NCBI GenBank assembly: GCA_015056915.1
Contig: SVFK01000005.1
Location: 1-64,000, forward strand
Length of the DNA: 64,000 nt
Source of the DNA: Lachnospiraceae bacterium
Lineage (GTDB): Bacteria > Bacillota > Clostridia > Lachnospirales > Lachnospiraceae
Direction of reading: 5' to 3'
Below are positions 1 to 8,113 of this stretch, piece by piece; the stretch's first letter is position 1; each line of letters begins with the position of its first letter. The translations under genes were made by a program, and so were the position numbers. Below the pieces are notes generated by a model that saw nothing but the letters and a program-made list of their open reading frames with translations, searched no databases and was not told the DNA's origin.

Positions 1-51
1 GACTGCGTCGCTTATACATCCGTTAAAAAGATAGTTAAGTAACGCGTATAT

Positions 52-124
52 TCCTCCTTAGCTCAGTCGGTAGAGCACCTGACTGTTAATCAGGGCGTCG
101 TTGGTTCAAGTCCAACAGGGGGAG
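52..124 (+). tRNA. tRNA-Asn(GTT)
   Basis: Full cloverleaf with a 7-bp acceptor stem (TCCTCCT with AGGGGGA, one G-T pair), D-arm GCTCAGTCGGTAGAGC and T-loop GGTTCAAGTCC. The anticodon loop reads CTGTTAA, giving anticodon GTT. It is the first of six tRNA genes in tandem; no CCA is encoded. Confidence 0.96.
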
Positions 125-146
125 TTTACTTATTTAATAAGTATTT

Positions 147-218
147 GGCTCCATGGTCAAGCGGTTAAGACATCGCCCTTTCACGGCGGTAACACGGGTT
201 CGATTCCCGTTGGAGTCA
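147..218 (+). tRNA. tRNA-Glu(TTC)
   Basis: Acceptor GGCTCCA pairs with TGGAGTC. The anticodon loop CTTTCAC gives TTC and the T-loop is GGTTCGATTCC. Second gene of the tandem tRNA cluster. Confidence 0.96.
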
Positions 219-256
219 TTCTGCAATATATTTGCAGTAGACCCGAAAGGGTTTGC

Positions 257-330
257 GGACCTTTAGCTCAGTTGGTTAGAGCAACCGGCTCATAACCGGT
301 CGGTCCCGGGTTCGAGTCCCCGAAGGTCCA
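257..330 (+). tRNA. tRNA-Met(CAT)
   Basis: Acceptor GGACCTT pairs with AAGGTCC and the anticodon loop CTCATAA gives CAT. It has an ordinary paired first base, so it is not the initiator type. A CAT tRNA could also be the lysidine-modified Ile2 isoacceptor, but the body resembles elongator Met. Confidence 0.93.
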
Positions 331-372
331 TTCGAGAGTTATCTCGTAAAAGCAGTTTTCACAAAAGAATAT

Positions 373-446
373 GGCCCAGTGGCTCAGTTGGTTAGAGCGC
401 CGCCCTGTCACGGCGGAGGTCGAGGGTTCGAGTCCCTTCTGGGTCG
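373..446 (+). tRNA. tRNA-Asp(GTC)
   Basis: Acceptor GGCCCAG pairs with CTGGGTC. The anticodon stem GCCGC/GCGGA flanks loop CTGTCAC, giving anticodon GTC. Fourth tRNA of the cluster. Confidence 0.96.
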
Positions 447-451
447 TTTAT

Positions 452-524
452 GGGGTCTTAGCTCAGCTGGGAGAGCATCTGCCTTACAAGCAGAGGGTCA
501 CAGGTTCGAGCCCTGTAGGCCCCA
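452..524 (+). tRNA. tRNA-Val(TAC)
   Basis: Acceptor GGGGTCT pairs with AGGCCCC (one T-G pair). Anticodon loop CTTACAA gives TAC. It lies five bases after tRNA-Asp, consistent with one processed transcript. Confidence 0.96.
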
Positions 525-555
525 TTATTACTTTAAATGCCTATTTTATAAATGT

Positions 556-639
556 GCTGGTGTGGCGGAATAGGCAGACGCAAGGGACTTAAAATCCCTC
601 GGGGGCAACCCCGTGCCGGTTCAAGTCCGGCCACCAGCA
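556..639 (+). tRNA. tRNA-Leu(TAA)
   Basis: Class II tRNA with a long variable arm. Acceptor GCTGGTG pairs with CACCAGC and the anticodon loop CTTAAAA gives TAA. It is the last tRNA of the cluster. tRNA-Leu 3' ends are frequent integration sites for tyrosine recombinases, and an integrase remnant lies just downstream. Confidence 0.96.
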
Positions 640-670
640 GTACAGGGTGAATGTGAAATTCGCCAGAGAG

Positions 671-710
671 TAGAGAAAACACTGAATTTTCAATGTTTTC
701 TCTATTTTTT
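671..710 (+). terminator. Rho-independent terminator of the tRNA cluster
   Basis: The stem pairs AGAGAAAACA with TGTTTTCTCT and is followed by ATTTTTT. It sits about 30 bases after tRNA-Leu and probably ends the six-tRNA transcript. Confidence 0.85.
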
Positions 711-816
711 GTTTGTTGTGTGTGTAGAAACGTGTAAATTTTTTACACTTGTTTACACTCGTTCAAAATGATGTAAAATATAGGTTTTGCGCACCTGCGG
801 TGCAAACACACTGATA

Positions 817-1047
817 CTAAATATTCAGAGTCTTTTCTAATTCTTGCCGTTTCTGCTCGTCAGAGTACCGGGAGAAGCAGTAATGGTTGCTAAAGGTCTT
901 TACATCCCGGTGTCCGGCAAACTCCATTGCGTCCTTAAGATTTATATTAGGATTGTCCGCAACCTTTGTGAGAGCCGTCTTCCGGGCTTTGTTGTTGCCT
1001 TTTCTTGGCTTTATTGTATCGGTTACGGAGTTGGTTCCTGCCGGCTC
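817..1047 (-). pseudogene. C-terminal remnant of a tyrosine recombinase (integrase)
   Basis: Read on the minus strand, an open frame of about 76 codons ends in TAG at 817-819 and is closed upstream by TAA at 1048-1050, with no start codon or ribosome binding site. It translates to a typical integrase C-terminus: an ALTKVADNP stretch, then INLKDAMEFAGHRDVKTF and SNHYCFSR. This matches the end of the catalytic domain, where a GH[R/K]D..T motif precedes the nucleophilic Tyr (here in SNHY). Full-length tyrosine recombinases are about 350-400 residues, so the N-terminus and most of the catalytic core are gone. Its position behind tRNA-Leu fits an old phage or integrative element inserted at the tRNA 3' end. 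I see no duplicated tRNA end marking the far attachment site. The family call is mine by eye. Confidence 0.75.
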
Positions 1048-1169
1048 TTAAGTCTTTTTTCATCTTGCTAATGTTGTCTATGATGGTAGAATATAAATAG
1101 CACAAGATTATTATAAAAAGTCAGTTTGTTTTAATAGACTCACAGAAGAAGAGCAATTAAAGGAGTTTT

Positions 1170-2384
1170 ATGGAAAAGAAAGATTATAAATTATTTTTAT
1201 CATTATTCTTATGGATGTTAATTCCATCTATTTATAATGTTATAAGAATGGGTATTATTAGCATTAATCAAGTTGATATTAATATTTTAGGACAAATGGA
1301 ATGGTTTGATTTGATTGATGAAATTTTAGTAACTACTTTAACTGTTCCTTTATTCTCATTATTAAAAATCAATGTAACATCTAAAGAAAAAAATGGTTTA
1401 GCGTTTATTATATCTTTTAGTATTTATACTATATTTGCTTTAATCATTTCTACATATGTTTCAAATATTTCAGAGTTTATGAATGCTGAATTTGCTTCAG
1501 AATTTTTGAAATTACAAACTTTTTCTTTGCTTATTGGGTTTATTAGTACTTTTTGTATAATGTTATTAATTTTGAATAGTGATTTTAAAATGGTTGCTAT
1601 ATTAACCATAGTTAAATTAGTAATTCTTAGTATTTTAGATTTTGTATTTATTGATGCTTTTTTAGAATTAGGGGCTTCATATTCAGAGATAATAACAAAT
1701 TCATTAATTGGTATTATTGCATTAATTATTGTATATATTAGAAAATATATTGGATTTGGAAAAGTAAATTTATATTGGTTGAAAGATTATTTAAAAATTG
1801 GTTCATTTTCAGGTTTACAAATTTTCTTAGATAATTTTATTTATGCTATTATGATTTGTAAAATGGTTAATGCTGTATCAGAATCAGGCAATTATTGGGT
1901 TGCTAATAATTTTATTTGGGGATGGTTGCTTATTCCTATTATGGTTATTACAGAAATTATAAAGAAAAACAATTTAGAAAAATTAGAGTTTAAAAATACT
2001 TGGAAATATGGATTGACTATTAGTATTTTATGGTTAATAAGTGTTCCTGGTTGGAGATAGTTTATTATAAATGTAATGTCTTCAGATGCAAATACTATTT
2101 TAAATATTTTGTATCCTTTAGTCCCTTTTTATATTGCATATATAATTTCAAGCTTTATAGATGGTTGGTTCATATCTAAGGGAAAAACTTATTATAATAC
2201 AATTAATTCATTTTTAGTTAATATTGTTTATTATGGAATTGCATTCATTCTTTTTAATAAAGGATTATTTGAATTAAATATTATGTTTGTAATTTTGCTC
2301 TTTGGATTTGGAAATGTATTTCACATGTTAATATCTATTTTTCTATATAAAATTGAAATCAAAAGAAAAAATAAAGAAATTTAA
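1170..2384 (+). pseudogene. AT-rich MATE-like multidrug/Na+ transporter, broken by in-frame TAG
   Basis: Two open stretches (1170-2060, 296 aa, and from 2061 to 2384) lie in the same frame and are split only by TAG at 2058-2060, just after the residues VPGWR. Together they make a protein of about 400 residues with ten or more hydrophobic segments. The layout resembles the MATE (MatE, Na+-driven efflux) transporters found on Firmicute mobile elements. The start ATG follows AAAGGAG with good spacing. Codons are almost exclusively A/T-ending and the stretch is far more AT-rich than all neighbours, which points to recent transfer from a low-GC source. It sits between an integrase fragment and ordinary chromosome. 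It is called a pseudogene because of the stop; readthrough or a sequencing error cannot be excluded. Confidence 0.7.
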
Positions 2385-2443
2385 GCAGAAAAGAGACTTT
2401 AAAAATAAGGTCTTGAAGAAAAAGCATTTCAAAGGGGAATATT

Positions 2444-3322
2444 ATGAAAAAACAATACATATATGCATTGGCCACTGTCTTTATATGGGCGACAATGGCT
2501 GCTATAGTCAAGAAAATGTTGTTTGATATACCGAATCTAGAGGCTCTTTCCATCAGTAGTTATTTTGCATTTCTTTTTATGTTGCTTGTGAATTTAAAAA
2601 CCGGTGTATTGAAAGAAATGAAGCAATATTCAGTAAAAGAATATAGAATAATGAGTGGCTTAGGGTTTCTTGGTCTGTTCCTGTATTCAGTCTTGTATTA
2701 CTATGGATTGTCGCAATTAAGCTCGCAGGAAGCTTGTATTTTGAATTACCTGTGGCCTATTATGTTGGTAGCTTTTTCCTGTGTTATTTTGAAGGAGCGA
2801 ATGACAGCTATGAAAGCTGTGGCTATGGTATGTTCCTTCATAGGAATTATTATTCTTTCAATGGGAGATGGTGGTGCATCCACCGGAAATACCACACTGG
2901 GGATTATTAGTTGTGTGATTGCTGCCGCTTGCTACGGATTATTTTCGGTCCTAAATAAAAAGGCAGATTTCAACCAGAATATTTCGATGATGGTCATTTG
3001 GTTGGTTGTTGCAGTGTGTGCAACGATACTGGGAATTATGACAGAAGATTGGGTTCCCATCAAGGGAATACAGTGGTTAGGAATATTGTGGTTGGGAATT
3101 GTGATTGATGCTGTGGCATATTTACTGTGGGCATTGGCATTAAAAGGTGTTGAAAACACGGCAAAGATAGCCAATCTTGCTTATTTGACTCCATTTTTGT
3201 CGGTGCTGATATCCGCAGTTTTCTTAAAAGAAAGAATACAGGCACAGGCGCTTTTGGCGTTGATTTTTATTGTTGGAGGGATTCTACTCCAGAATTTTTA
3301 TGAGCATAAGCATGGAAAATAA
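2444..3322 (+). CDS. DMT-superfamily (EamA) transporter
   Basis: A 292-residue inner-membrane protein with about ten hydrophobic segments in two homologous halves. The N-terminal half carries FIWATMAAIVKKM and NYLWPIMLVAFSCVILKERMT; the second half carries ANLAYLTPFLSVLISAVFLKER. The (Y/L)xxPxxxxxxxxxxLKE(R/K) pattern at the end of each half is typical of EamA drug/metabolite exporters. ATG is preceded by AAAGGGGAAT. The substrate cannot be told from sequence; members export amino acids, nucleobases or other metabolites. It follows the AT-rich pseudogene but has normal host composition, so it marks the edge of the inserted segment. It appears monocistronic. Confidence 0.88.
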   Translation: MKKQYIYALATVFIWATMAAIVKKMLFDIPNLEALSISSYFAFLFMLLVNLKTGVLKEMKQYSVKEYRIMSGLGFLGLFLYSVLYYYGLSQLSSQEACILNYLWPIMLVAFSCVILKERMTAMKAVAMVCSFIGIIILSMGDGGASTGNTTLGIISCVIAAACYGLFSVLNKKADFNQNISMMVIWLVVAVCATILGIMTEDWVPIKGIQWLGILWLGIVIDAVAYLLWALALKGVENTAKIANLAYLTPFLSVLISAVFLKERIQAQALLALIFIVGGILLQNFYEHKHGK

Positions 3323-3456
3323 GGTGTTCGATGCGAATTGTATTACTGTGTGAAAAAGAAGATTGCTTATGAGATCCGGTTGCATTGACAAGTGTCTGTT
3401 TTTCGCATAGAATAGGGCATAAAAGAGGATATTACCAAAGAAAAGAGGTGGCGTTA

Positions 3457-4506
3457 TTGTATCAGGTAGCATTGCGAGAAGCCAGGGTAGGTATGGTGTT
3501 GGCAGAGCCGGTAGTGACTGAGGATGGACATCAGCTGTTGCTGAAAGACGGTCAGGTGTTAAATCGTGCCATGATTCAGAAATTGGTGGAACGAAATATA
3601 GCACGGATTTCGGTAGCGGATATTTATTCCTTGCAGATAAGTCCCATTGATCAGATGCAGATTTTGTTGGAGGAAGCGTACCATTCTTCTATTTCAAAGT
3701 ATTCTTCTCCGCAGGTGGTAGGCAATAAACGGGATGACATTCCTCAGATTGTTAAGAAGATGTATGGGATAATTGCGCATATTATCAAGGATGAGATGAT
3801 ATTAAATTATTGCTTGGAAATGCGGATGGTTAAGGAACGCAATCTCTTTCAAAAGGCAGTAGAGACCTCTGTGTTTTCCGGTTTGCTTGCCGGAGTGTAC
3901 GGTTGTAGTGCGGAGCAGATGTATGACATTATGATGGGTGCACTGTTGCATGATTCCGGTTGTTTGGAAATGACCTTTCTGATTGGTAAGAAAGAGAAAA
4001 CCCTCCAGGAGGAGCTGTTATGGAAGGAGCATCCTACATATGGATACTATTTTGCCATTCAGAATAATTTGTCGCGAGAGATGGCAGAAATCATTCAGTA
4101 TCATGAAGAACGGTTCGATGGTTCGGGTTATCCCAAACAGTTAAAGGGAGAAGAAATTCCACTGGGTGCCAGAATTGTAGCAATTTGTGCCAATATTACG
4201 GAAAGCACTATTTATAACGGGATGAAGCCCTATGAGGCATTGGAAATCATTTATGCAACAAGCGGTATTTACTTTGACAGTAAGCTGGTTAATTTATTTG
4301 TGGGAAGTATTGCACTATATCCCATGGGGGCGCTTGTCAGATTATCTACAGGAGAAATAGGAATCATCACCAATATCAGAAAGAATCACGGCGCCCGCCC
4401 TATTGTCAATGTGCATTATAACAGTTTTTACAAACCGTTGTCTTCGCCGAAGGTAGTTGATTTAGGGGAGCATAGGACCATATTTATTGAAGAAATATTA
4501 GGATAA
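3457..4506 (+). CDS. HD-GYP-like domain protein, partly degenerate
   Basis: About 349 residues starting at TTG 3457, which sits 6-7 bases after AAAGAGGTGG; an in-frame GTG (3448) and an upstream ATG (3385) are less well placed. The N-terminal part (about residues 1-60) has the LREARVGMVLAEPVV pattern seen ahead of many HD-GYP domains. The HD-GYP core keeps LLHDSG, EHPTYGYY and YHEERFDGSGYP. HD-GYP proteins hydrolyse cyclic di-GMP. Here the first metal-binding His of the family seems replaced (LFQKAVETS), and the late Asp of the ARI..vAD motif is missing (ARIVAICANITES). Activity may therefore be lost and the protein may only bind nucleotide. No neighbour suggests a specific circuit. Confidence 0.78.
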   Translation: MYQVALREARVGMVLAEPVVTEDGHQLLLKDGQVLNRAMIQKLVERNIARISVADIYSLQISPIDQMQILLEEAYHSSISKYSSPQVVGNKRDDIPQIVKKMYGIIAHIIKDEMILNYCLEMRMVKERNLFQKAVETSVFSGLLAGVYGCSAEQMYDIMMGALLHDSGCLEMTFLIGKKEKTLQEELLWKEHPTYGYYFAIQNNLSREMAEIIQYHEERFDGSGYPKQLKGEEIPLGARIVAICANITESTIYNGMKPYEALEIIYATSGIYFDSKLVNLFVGSIALYPMGALVRLSTGEIGIITNIRKNHGARPIVNVHYNSFYKPLSSPKVVDLGEHRTIFIEEILG

Positions 4507-4552
4507 ATTTTTGTTAAAGAATAGAACGACACAATGAACAAGGAGGCAGATT

Positions 4553-5710
4553 ATGAACAATTTCAGATATCATGCATATACGGATGTAAGATTTGGTAAG
4601 GGACAGGTGGAGTGCTTGCCGGAATTGCTCGCACCATATGGTAAAAGGGTACTTATGGTGTATGGCGGAGGAAGTATTCGCAAGAACGGACTGTATGACA
4701 AGGTAAAGGAGTTACTTGCTGATTTTAATGTGTTTGAGCTTGGTGGAGTAGAGCCTAATCCCAAGATTACATCAGTGCGCGATGGCGCAAGTATTTGTAA
4801 GAAGGAAAATATTGATGTTGTGCTTGCAGTAGGCGGAGGCAGCACTATAGATGCGGCAAAGGTGATTGCCGGCGGTGCCTATTATGATGGTGATTCATGG
4901 GATTTGGTTGTTGATAGCAGCAAGATAGGAAAGGTACTCCCCATTGTGACGGTTCTGACTTTGGCAGCAACCGGTTCGGAGATGAACAAGAATGCAGTAA
5001 TCTCTAATATGGAGACCAATGAAAAGCTGGGCACAGGCTGTCATGATTTTATTCCTCAGGCATCAGTTTGTGATCCGGAATATTTGTATACGTTGCCGGC
5101 CAATCAGACGGCAGCCGGAACTGCGGACATTATGTCACATATTTTTGAACAGTATTTTCAGAAGGAAACACGTGCATTTATCTCAGATAGATTTGCAGAA
5201 AGCTTGCTAAAGGCTTGTATTAAGTATTGTCCCATAGCATTGAAGGAGCCGGATAACTATGAGGCAAGAGCTAATCTGATGTGGGCAAGTACTCAGGCAT
5301 TGAACAGCCTTATTTCCAGTGGAAAGGGCGGTGCCTGGACATGTCATCCTATAGAGCATGAGTTGAGTGCATATTATGATATTACCCACGGAGTAGGACT
5401 TGCAATCGTGACACCGCGTTGGATGCGTTATATCTTAAGTGATGAGACAGTGGGCAAATTCTGTGAATACGGTCGCAATGTATGGAACATTACGGAGGAG
5501 GATGCCTATGTGTGTGCCAACAAGGCAATCGATGCCACAGAGCAGTTTTTCAAGGATTGTGGTATTCCCATGACTCTTTCTGAGATTGGAATAGATGCTT
5601 CCAAGATTGATATAATGGCGGAGGATACTATCAAATACAATGACTTGGCACATGCCTATGTTGCATTGAACAAGGAGGATGTGGCAAATATCCTCAGAGA
5701 GTGTTTGTAA
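4553..5710 (+). CDS. Iron-containing NAD(P)H-dependent alcohol dehydrogenase (BdhA/YqhD type)
   Basis: 385 residues, the usual length for group III Fe-dependent alcohol dehydrogenases. The N-terminal dinucleotide-binding half carries VYGGGSIRKNG and AVGGGSTIDAAK. The C-terminal helical half carries the metal-binding region: an Asp and His in GTADIMSHIFEQYF and two His in CHPIEHELSAYYDITHGVG. The match is closest to butanol dehydrogenase BdhA or YqhD, which reduce aldehydes such as butyraldehyde with NAD(P)H during fermentation. ATG follows AAGGAGG. The cyclodeaminase gene starts 14 bases after its stop, so the dehydrogenase and the fchA-folD pair may share a transcript. Substrate specificity is an inference from the family. 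Confidence 0.92.
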   Translation: MNNFRYHAYTDVRFGKGQVECLPELLAPYGKRVLMVYGGGSIRKNGLYDKVKELLADFNVFELGGVEPNPKITSVRDGASICKKENIDVVLAVGGGSTIDAAKVIAGGAYYDGDSWDLVVDSSKIGKVLPIVTVLTLAATGSEMNKNAVISNMETNEKLGTGCHDFIPQASVCDPEYLYTLPANQTAAGTADIMSHIFEQYFQKETRAFISDRFAESLLKACIKYCPIALKEPDNYEARANLMWASTQALNSLISSGKGGAWTCHPIEHELSAYYDITHGVGLAIVTPRWMRYILSDETVGKFCEYGRNVWNITEEDAYVCANKAIDATEQFFKDCGIPMTLSEIGIDASKIDIMAEDTIKYNDLAHAYVALNKEDVANILRECL

Positions 5711-5724
5711 AATGGAGGTTTAAT

Positions 5725-6357
5725 ATGAGCTTTACTACATATACATGTGAAGATTTTGTGGAAGTGTTGGCAACCAAGGCACCGGTACCGGGTGGCGGTG
5801 GTGCTTCCGCATTGGTAGGTGCTATCGGCACGGCACTTGGCAATATGGTGGGTAGTCTTACCGTAGGCAAGAAAAAGTATGCAGATGTGGAGGCAGATAT
5901 CATTGCTCTTAAGGAAAAGGCAGATACACTTCAGAAGGATTTCTTAAGACTGGTGGAAGAGGATGCGCAGGTGTTTGAGCCCCTGTCCAAGGCCTACTCT
6001 TTGCCTAAAGAAACAGAGGAAGAGAAGGCCGAGAAAGCCAGAGTAATGGAAATCGTGTTAAAGGATGCCTGTTCGGTTCCCATGGAAATCATGAGAAAGT
6101 GCTGTGAAGCTATTGATATTATTGAAGAATTTGCAGCCAAGGGAAGCGTAATTGCATTGAGTGATGCAGGTGTGGGTGCTGCTTTTTGCAGAGCGGCACT
6201 GCTTGGAGCATCCCTGAATGTGTTTATCAATACCAAGGCCATGGCTAACAGGCAATATGCGGAGGAAATCAATCAGGAAGCAGAAGAGATGATTCGCGTA
6301 TATGTGGTGAAAGCGGACAAGGTGTTTGAAAGTGTGAATGAGAGATTGAAAAAGTAA
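5725..6357 (+). CDS. fchA: Methenyltetrahydrofolate cyclohydrolase / cyclodeaminase family (FchA)
   Basis: 210 residues from ATG 5725, which follows ATGGAGGTTTAAT; an upstream in-frame start would overlap the previous gene. The conserved APVPGGGGASALVGAIGTAL block near residue 18 and the helical remainder are diagnostic of the formiminotransferase-cyclodeaminase/FchA family. FchA hydrolyses 5,10-methenyl-THF to 10-formyl-THF in the cytoplasm; related proteins deaminate formimino-THF. No formiminotransferase partner is present and folD begins 19 bases downstream. Cyclohydrolase in one-carbon metabolism is therefore the better reading. The pair becomes more telling because the neighbouring FolD appears to lack its own cyclohydrolase residues. 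Confidence 0.88.
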   Translation: MSFTTYTCEDFVEVLATKAPVPGGGGASALVGAIGTALGNMVGSLTVGKKKYADVEADIIALKEKADTLQKDFLRLVEEDAQVFEPLSKAYSLPKETEEEKAEKARVMEIVLKDACSVPMEIMRKCCEAIDIIEEFAAKGSVIALSDAGVGAAFCRAALLGASLNVFINTKAMANRQYAEEINQEAEEMIRVYVVKADKVFESVNERLKK

Positions 6358-6376
6358 GAGCATTGGAGGATTGGTT

Positions 6377-7228
6377 ATGGCAAAACAGCTGCTTGGAAAA
6401 GAAGTAACAGCGGCATTAAATGAGAAGATTAAGGCAAATGTAGCTGTATTAAAGGAGAAGGGAATCACTCCAACGCTGGGGATTATCAGAGTGGGGGAAC
6501 GTGAGGATGACATTTCCTATGAGAGAGGTGCCACAAAGCGTTGTGAAACTTTAGGAGTGGCATATGAGAAATACGTATTGCCACAGGATGTTTCCGAGGA
6601 GGAGCTTCTCGCGGTTATTGACCGGGTGAATCAGGATGACACAATACACGGAGTGCTGTTGTTCAGACCGCTGCCAAAGCATTTGAATGAAGAAAAAATC
6701 ATCAATGCCCTTGATTTTTCCAAGGATGTGGACGGTATTACGGACGGCTCTCTGGCTGGCGTTTTTGCAGGAAAGAAGCAGGGCTTCCCACCCTGTACGC
6801 CCCAAGGCTGTATGGAGATACTGGACCATTACGGAATAGACTGCACCGGTAAAAAGGCGGTTGTGGTAGGAAGAAGTCTGGTGGTAGGCAAACCGGCTGC
6901 CATGATGTTAATACAGAAAAATGCCACAGTAACTGTGTGTCATACCAGAACTAAGGACATGCCTTCTGTAGTAAGAGAGGCTGATATTGTAATTGTTGCT
7001 GCCGGAAGGGCAGGCGTCGTGGATGGTTCCTATCTCAGACCCGGTCAGGTGGTTATTGATGTAGGAATCAATGTAAACGAGGAAGGTAAATTATGCGGTG
7101 ATGTAAAATATGATGAGGCGGAAGCGATTGTTGATGCGATTACCCCTGTACCGGGAGGCGCGGGAAGTGTCACAACCTCGGTTCTGGTAAGTCATGTAGT
7201 GGAAGCCGCTATGAGAAGGATGTGTTAG
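6377..7228 (+). CDS. folD: Methylenetetrahydrofolate dehydrogenase (FolD family), cyclohydrolase residues missing
   Basis: 283 residues from ATG 6377, seven bases after GGAGGA (a TTG two codons upstream is less likely). FolD oxidises 5,10-methylene-THF with NAD(P)+ and normally also hydrolyses the methenyl product. The Rossmann half is intact: GKKAVVVGRSLVVGKPAAMML, TVCHTRT and the C-terminal TPVPGGAGSVTTSVL. In the catalytic half Tyr48 is present, but the Lys four residues later (Lys54 in E. coli, essential for cyclohydrolase) is Ala52 in SYERGATKRC. The Gln of VQLPLP (Gln98 in E. coli) is Phe96 in LLFRPLP. Asp119 of KDVDG is kept. I infer a monofunctional dehydrogenase, with FchA supplying the second step. 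Confidence 0.9.
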   Translation: MAKQLLGKEVTAALNEKIKANVAVLKEKGITPTLGIIRVGEREDDISYERGATKRCETLGVAYEKYVLPQDVSEEELLAVIDRVNQDDTIHGVLLFRPLPKHLNEEKIINALDFSKDVDGITDGSLAGVFAGKKQGFPPCTPQGCMEILDHYGIDCTGKKAVVVGRSLVVGKPAAMMLIQKNATVTVCHTRTKDMPSVVREADIVIVAAGRAGVVDGSYLRPGQVVIDVGINVNEEGKLCGDVKYDEAEAIVDAITPVPGGAGSVTTSVLVSHVVEAAMRRMC

Positions 7229-7260
7229 TATGCGTATTTTACAGGAGTGTGACATGTTGA

Positions 7261-7362
7261 GGCAAGTCGTTCCTGTGCCTTTTTTATGACAATCCGGTGG
7301 CAGGAAGAATTTATAACAGAATCGGATTTCATGAAATTGGGGAATATGGTATGATGAGATAG
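7261..7362 (+). pseudogene. GNAT acetyltransferase C-terminal remnant
   Basis: A 33-codon frame ending in TAG at 7360-7362 reads DNPVAGRIYNRIGFHEIGEY and then GMMR. This is the standard tail of small GNAT N-acetyltransferases (NPVA.RIY.rIGF..vgey). It is closed upstream by TGA at 7258-7260 and has no start. It lies between folD and the HD protein and is probably the decayed end of a former acetyltransferase gene. Short length limits certainty. Confidence 0.6.
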
Positions 7363-7393
7363 GCAGTTGAACAATGCCGGAAGAGGTAAGCTT

Positions 7394-8053
7394 ATGAAAA
7401 TAACATTTGATGATATTCGCAACAATGAGGCAGTGAAAACATATATTCAGAAGGCTGATGAGTCCTTGATTGCTTTGGGATATACGGAGCACAGCTTTCC
7501 CCATGTAATGAGGGTGGCACAGGTGGCAAGTGATATTTTGCTGACTTTGGGTTATAGTGAACGTGAGGCAGAGCTTGCCAAAATCGCAGGCTATCTGCAT
7601 GATATTGGGAATGTGGTTAACCGTGTGGAGCATGCGCAATCAGGAGCTGTAATGGCATTTCGTATTCTGGATAAGATGGGCGCAGACCCTGAGGACATTG
7701 CTACAATTATCACGGCCATCGGCAATCATGATGAGTCTACTGCTTTCCCGGTGAATCCCATCGCGGCGGCATTGATTTTGGCGGATAAGACAGACGTGCG
7801 TTATACCCGTGTGCGCAATCAGGCTATTGCCAATTTTGATATTCACGATCGTGTCAATTACTCCGTAAAAGAGAGCAAGGTGGAGATTGTAAAGGATTCC
7901 CACATAGAGCTTTGCTTAAAAATTGAAACGGAAATGTGTACGGTCATGGACTATTTTGAAATCTTCTTAAACCGCATGATTTTGTGCCGCAAAGCGGCTG
8001 AGAAATTGGGCTTAGAATTTTGGCTGATCATCAACGGCCAACGCCTGATATAA
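7394..8053 (+). CDS. HD-domain metal-dependent phosphohydrolase
   Basis: 219 residues from ATG 7394 behind AAGAGGTAAG; an earlier in-frame start at 7367 overlaps the GNAT remnant and lacks a ribosome binding site. The HD metal site is visible: His in EHSFPHVMRVAQVA, the HD pair in AGYLHDIGN, a third His in AIGNHDEST and Asp in ALILADKTDVRYTRVRN. This set is complete for a divalent-metal phosphohydrolase acting on nucleotides or phosphate esters. The substrate is unknown. A strong hairpin follows the stop and separates it from the convergent PFOR gene. Confidence 0.85.
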   Translation: MKITFDDIRNNEAVKTYIQKADESLIALGYTEHSFPHVMRVAQVASDILLTLGYSEREAELAKIAGYLHDIGNVVNRVEHAQSGAVMAFRILDKMGADPEDIATIITAIGNHDESTAFPVNPIAAALILADKTDVRYTRVRNQAIANFDIHDRVNYSVKESKVEIVKDSHIELCLKIETEMCTVMDYFEIFLNRMILCRKAAEKLGLEFWLIINGQRLI

Positions 8054-8062
8054 TATCTTAGC

Positions 8063-8112
8063 AAAAAAAGGGGGAGCAGCCCAATGACTTTGGGTTCCCC
8101 CCTCCTTTTTTT
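8063..8112. terminator. Bidirectional terminator
   Basis: GGGGGAGCAGCCCAA pairs with TTGGGTTCCCCC, flanked by AAAAAAA on the left and TTTTTTT on the right, so it can stop both the HD gene (+) and the PFOR gene (-). Confidence 0.88.
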
Positions 8113-8113
8113 A

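Noticed and set aside
101..592. Short plus-strand frames in the first tRNA cluster
   Set aside because: They lie over tRNA genes and have tRNA-derived peptides only.
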